55,200 nt of DNA from Candidatus Neomicrothrix sp. Lineage in GTDB: Bacteria > Actinomycetota > Acidimicrobiia > Acidimicrobiales > Aldehydirespiratoraceae. Made by a program: the position numbers and the translations under genes. Below the pieces are notes generated by a model. The model was not told the DNA's origin, did not search any database, and was given only the letters and a program-made list of their open reading frames with translations. Positions within the stretch are counted from its first letter, which is position 1; each line of letters begins with the position of its first letter. Of this stretch, positions 52,922 through 55,200 are shown one piece after another. Location: the NCBI GenBank assembly GCA_017852795.1, contig JAFMKU010000008.1:1-55200 (forward strand), written 5' to 3'.

Positions 52922-53056
52922 ATGAAGCGCACGTTCCAACCCAATGTCCGAAAACGAGCCAAGAAGCACGGCTTTCGTTCGCGTATGTCCACCCGCGGCG
53001 GACGAGCAGTTCTTCGTGCTCGCCGGCTAAAGGGTCGAGCTCGCCTTTCGGCATGA
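52922..53056 (+). CDS. rpmH: 50S ribosomal protein L34
   Basis: ATG at 52922 encodes 44 residues starting [19 protein letters not shown] and ending KGRARLSA, the whole L34 sequence. AAGGGAGAG is six bases upstream. The stop overlaps the rnpA ATG by four bases (ATGA). Confidence 0.98.
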   Translation: MKRTFQPNVRKRAKKHGFRSRMSTRGGRAVLRARRLKGRARLSA

Positions 53057-53412
53057 TCGGTCGGCTTTCGGGCCGTCAATCGTTTCTGAGGCTTCAGGCC
53101 GAGGGACGAAAAGATGGTCGGGGTCCTATTCGACTAGTTTCGCGGACCGACAACACCACAATCCCACGCGTAGCGTTCGCAGTACCACGCAGCGTGGGAA
53201 ACGCGGTGGTTCGGAACCGTACCAAGCGTCGAATCCGAGCGGTAATCCATGAACTGGACACCCGTTCCGGAGTGCCTGGGGGCGATTATCTCGTCCGGGT
53301 CACCGGCCCAATTGAGCACTGGTCACATCACCAACTTCAGAGCACCATGGCTCACCTTCTGATTACTCCTACAGACAAGCCTGCGTCGTTACCGGTTGGA
53401 GCTTCGACGTGA
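53053..53412 (+). CDS. rnpA: Ribonuclease P protein component
   Basis: The 119-residue protein shows [18 protein letters not shown] and the RNR signature in [22 protein letters not shown]. It binds RNase P RNA and helps process tRNA 5' ends. It overlaps rpmH and yidD by four bases each, so all are translated from one message. Confidence 0.97.
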   Translation: MIGRLSGRQSFLRLQAEGRKDGRGPIRLVSRTDNTTIPRVAFAVPRSVGNAVVRNRTKRRIRAVIHELDTRSGVPGGDYLVRVTGPIEHWSHHQLQSTMAHLLITPTDKPASLPVGAST

Positions 53413-53651
53413 ACGTGGGCGCCCGGGTTCTGGACCGATTGGTGGCTGGCTACCAGTACGTCTTTGCTGGCCGGGTTTCTCCGTGCCGCCACGTGCCGTC
53501 GTGTTCAACCTATGCCCGTGAAGCACTTGAGATGCACGGCGGATGGCGGGGAACCCGGCTGGCTGTCACCCGCATTGTTCGCTGTAACCCGTGGGGAACC
53601 CACGGCTATGACCCCGTCCCATCCCGTCAGGAAACCTCATGTTTGAGCTAA
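53409..53651 (+). CDS. yidD: Membrane protein insertion efficiency factor YidD
   Basis: GTG at 53409 opens an 80-residue protein with the YidD motif [37 protein letters not shown] and GYDPVP. It assists YidC. It overlaps the rnpA stop by four bases and yidC by 13. Confidence 0.96.
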   Translation: MNVGARVLDRLVAGYQYVFAGRVSPCRHVPSCSTYAREALEMHGGWRGTRLAVTRIVRCNPWGTHGYDPVPSRQETSCLS

Positions 53652-54775
53652 TTGCGTCCATTTTGGCTTGGTTCTACGATCTCTACCCGTCCTATGGCGT
53701 GGCCGTGGTGGCGTTGACCATGGTGGTCATGATCGTCGTAACTCCCCTCACGCTCAAGAGCACGCGGTCGATGTTGCAGATGCAGCGTCTTCAACCCGAA
53801 CTGAAAGCCATTCAGAACAAACATCGCGATGATCGGCAGAAACTCAACGAAGAGTTGATGGCGTTCTACAAAGCCAACGGCATCAACCCTCTGGGCGGCT
53901 GTTTGCCGATGTTGGTCCAACTTCCGGTCTTTCTTGTGTTGTTCCGAGTGGTCCAAGGAGTGACTCAGCGGGTAACCGACATCGGTATTCAGGCCGGTTG
54001 GACCGCGGGACGGGGCGGCAGTCGCCTCAACGATGTCGCAGGAATCTCCAATCACGAACTCCCCTTTGATCCCAGCAATCTGCCGCAAACCACACAGATG
54101 TACAAGGATCTAACCGGGGTCGGCGAAGACGTACTGAACCGGCCCACCGAGATGTTCTCGTTCGGCATGGACTTGTCACGGTCAGCGCTTGACGTGGCGA
54201 GCGAAAGCATTGTCAAGGGTCTCCCCTACATCATGCTGATTGTCGTGGTGCTGGTGTCAAGCTTGTACCAGCAAAAGCAGATCCGCGGCCGCAACACCGG
54301 AGCAGTCGTCAACCCGCAGCAAGAGATGATCATGAAGATTCTGCCCTTCATGCTTCCCGTATTTTCGCTCACCATGCCGGCCGCGCTGGTGGTGTACTTC
54401 GTGATCAGCAACCTGTATCGGATCGGGCAACAGGCGTACATCACCAAATCGTTGTACCGGGGCGAGGAAAGCCTGGGGGCGCAAGTGGCCCGCACCCGTG
54501 ATGCAAACCGATCAGATGGCGCGAACGAATCCGCAGGGAAACGAGCGGGTTCCGGTGGTCGAACCACCGAAAAGAAGGACCAGTCAGGCAACAAGCGTTC
54601 TAACGACACCTCATCAAAGAAGACTGGCTCAAAGAAGACCGAACAATCATCCAAGAAGAGCAGTTCAAAGCAAACAGGTGCCGGCCGTACCGGCAACGCA
54701 CCTTCTCGTCACCATTCAAGTGGAGGACGAACGACTGAACCTGGCTCGCCGCAGCACAAGAAGCCGAAGCGCTAA
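53639..54775 (+). CDS. yidC: Membrane protein insertase YidC
   Basis: The 378-residue protein has the Oxa1/YidC core: [28 protein letters not shown], the coiled-coil hairpin [40 protein letters not shown] in pieces, and the end helices [36 protein letters not shown] lysine/serine-rich tail of about 100 residues ([14 protein letters not shown]...) follows, longer than usual. It inserts membrane proteins with or without SecYEG. ATG at 53639. Confidence 0.96.
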   Translation: MFELIASILAWFYDLYPSYGVAVVALTMVVMIVVTPLTLKSTRSMLQMQRLQPELKAIQNKHRDDRQKLNEELMAFYKANGINPLGGCLPMLVQLPVFLVLFRVVQGVTQRVTDIGIQAGWTAGRGGSRLNDVAGISNHELPFDPSNLPQTTQMYKDLTGVGEDVLNRPTEMFSFGMDLSRSALDVASESIVKGLPYIMLIVVVLVSSLYQQKQIRGRNTGAVVNPQQEMIMKILPFMLPVFSLTMPAALVVYFVISNLYRIGQQAYITKSLYRGEESLGAQVARTRDANRSDGANESAGKRAGSGGRTTEKKDQSGNKRSNDTSSKKTGSKKTEQSSKKSSSKQTGAGRTGNAPSRHHSSGGRTTEPGSPQHKKPKR

Positions 54776-54807
54776 CGCTGCGTTTACCCACAGAAAGGGG
54801 TCTACAC

Positions 54808-55200
54808 ATGGAATGGGTAGAAACCACAGGAAAGACAGTGCATGAAGCCCGTGAAGCCGCACTCGACATGCTCGGTGTTCACGAGGACGACGCAGAATTT
54901 GAAGTGATTACCGAGGCCAAAACCGGCCTATTGGGAAGATTGAAAGAAGAAGCTCGAGTTCGGGCTCGGGTTCAACCCGCAGCCCCGCGGGTGAAAAACG
55001 ATCGAAATCGTCGCCGGAAGGGCAGTAAGTCACGGCAAGGCGGTTCATCGGGTGATGACAACGGCAACCGGGACAATTCCCGGAAGTCAGGGTCGTCGAA
55101 GAACCGGTCACGATCAGGGAACAACAAGGAAAGCGCCGAGCAGACACGCGCTGCTCAACCAGAGAAGGCCAACCAGGGCCGGTCCAAGCAAACAGGAAGT
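54808..55200 (+). CDS. jag: Jag/KhpB RNA-binding protein, N-terminal part (runs off window)
   Basis: ATG at 54808, preceded by AAAGGGG, opens a frame of at least 131 residues to the window end. The first part (MEWVETTGKTVHEAREAAL..., EVITEAKTGLLGRLKEEARVRARV) is the Jag N-terminal domain; a basic, serine-rich linker follows. The KH and R3H RNA-binding domains lie past the edge. Jag/KhpB sits after yidC in most Gram-positive bacteria. Confidence 0.9.
   Translation, partial: MEWVETTGKTVHEAREAALDMLGVHEDDAEFEVITEAKTGLLGRLKEEARVRARVQPAAPRVKNDRNRRRKGSKSRQGGSSGDDNGNRDNSRKSGSSKNRSRSGNNKESAEQTRAAQPEKANQGRSKQTGS

Overview
The window looks like the replication-origin region of a high-GC actinobacterium, most likely an Acidimicrobiia member. 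This is inferred from the dnaA-dnaN-recF-dciA-gyrB-gyrA order with a DUF3566 membrane protein beyond gyrA, the rpmH-rnpA-yidD-yidC-jag block diverging from dnaA, frequent GTG starts with 4-base GTGA overlaps, a TTGTCCACA DnaA box, and an SLH-type surface protein with the VTREQMAAF motif. No mobile element, prophage, CRISPR array or rRNA gene was seen.

Layout. 1-6766: an AttH/CrtC-like protein cut by the left edge, tRNA-Arg(ACG), small zinc-ribbon/membrane proteins (DUF2752, TM2, DUF4190), a DapB/amine-dehydrogenase-like oxidoreductase and a YfhO-type membrane protein. 6838-14485: a tightly packed tryptophan/kynurenine operon (MarR, 3-hydroxyanthranilate dioxygenase, kynureninase, kynurenine 3-monooxygenase, tryptophan 2,3-dioxygenase) that ends in an aldehyde dehydrogenase, a divergent DapA-family enzyme and an aspartate-dehydrogenase-like protein; the usual ACMS decarboxylase is not there. 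14590-19429: tRNA-Ser(GCT), cell-envelope glycosyltransferases and membrane proteins. 19463-29942: assorted catabolic enzymes (GMC oxidoreductase, 2OG-Fe(II) oxygenase, type-B carboxylesterase, CoA transferase, renalase-like flavoprotein, amidohydrolase, acetoacetate-decarboxylase-like protein) with glnS among them. 30019-31496: an FN3-SLH surface protein split by a frameshift. 31578-40161: SnoaL-like protein, a hidden glutathione peroxidase, TauD-like dioxygenase, D-aminoacylase-like amidohydrolase, acetoacetyl-CoA synthetase, acyltransferase, DUF1295 protein and HisN-like phosphatase. 40174-43432: saccharopine-dehydrogenase-like protein, a 50-residue membrane protein, tRNA-Ile(GAT), DUF3566, DUF3445 and TadE-like proteins. 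43500-55200: the origin region.

The strongest unusual finding is at 32274-32750 (minus strand). Conventional reading breaks this gene at an in-frame TGA. Read through, it gives a complete 158-residue glutathione peroxidase with the TGA exactly at the peroxidatic residue (context NVASA-U-GLTPQY), followed at the right distance by a hairpin whose tip, GCAGGUCUGC, is the same as in the E. coli fdhF SECIS as I remember it. This is a selenocysteine-containing glutathione peroxidase, and it predicts selA, selB, selC and selD elsewhere in the genome. The second candidate is the kynurenine operon, whose last three genes may form a lower pathway that does not follow the standard aminomuconate route.
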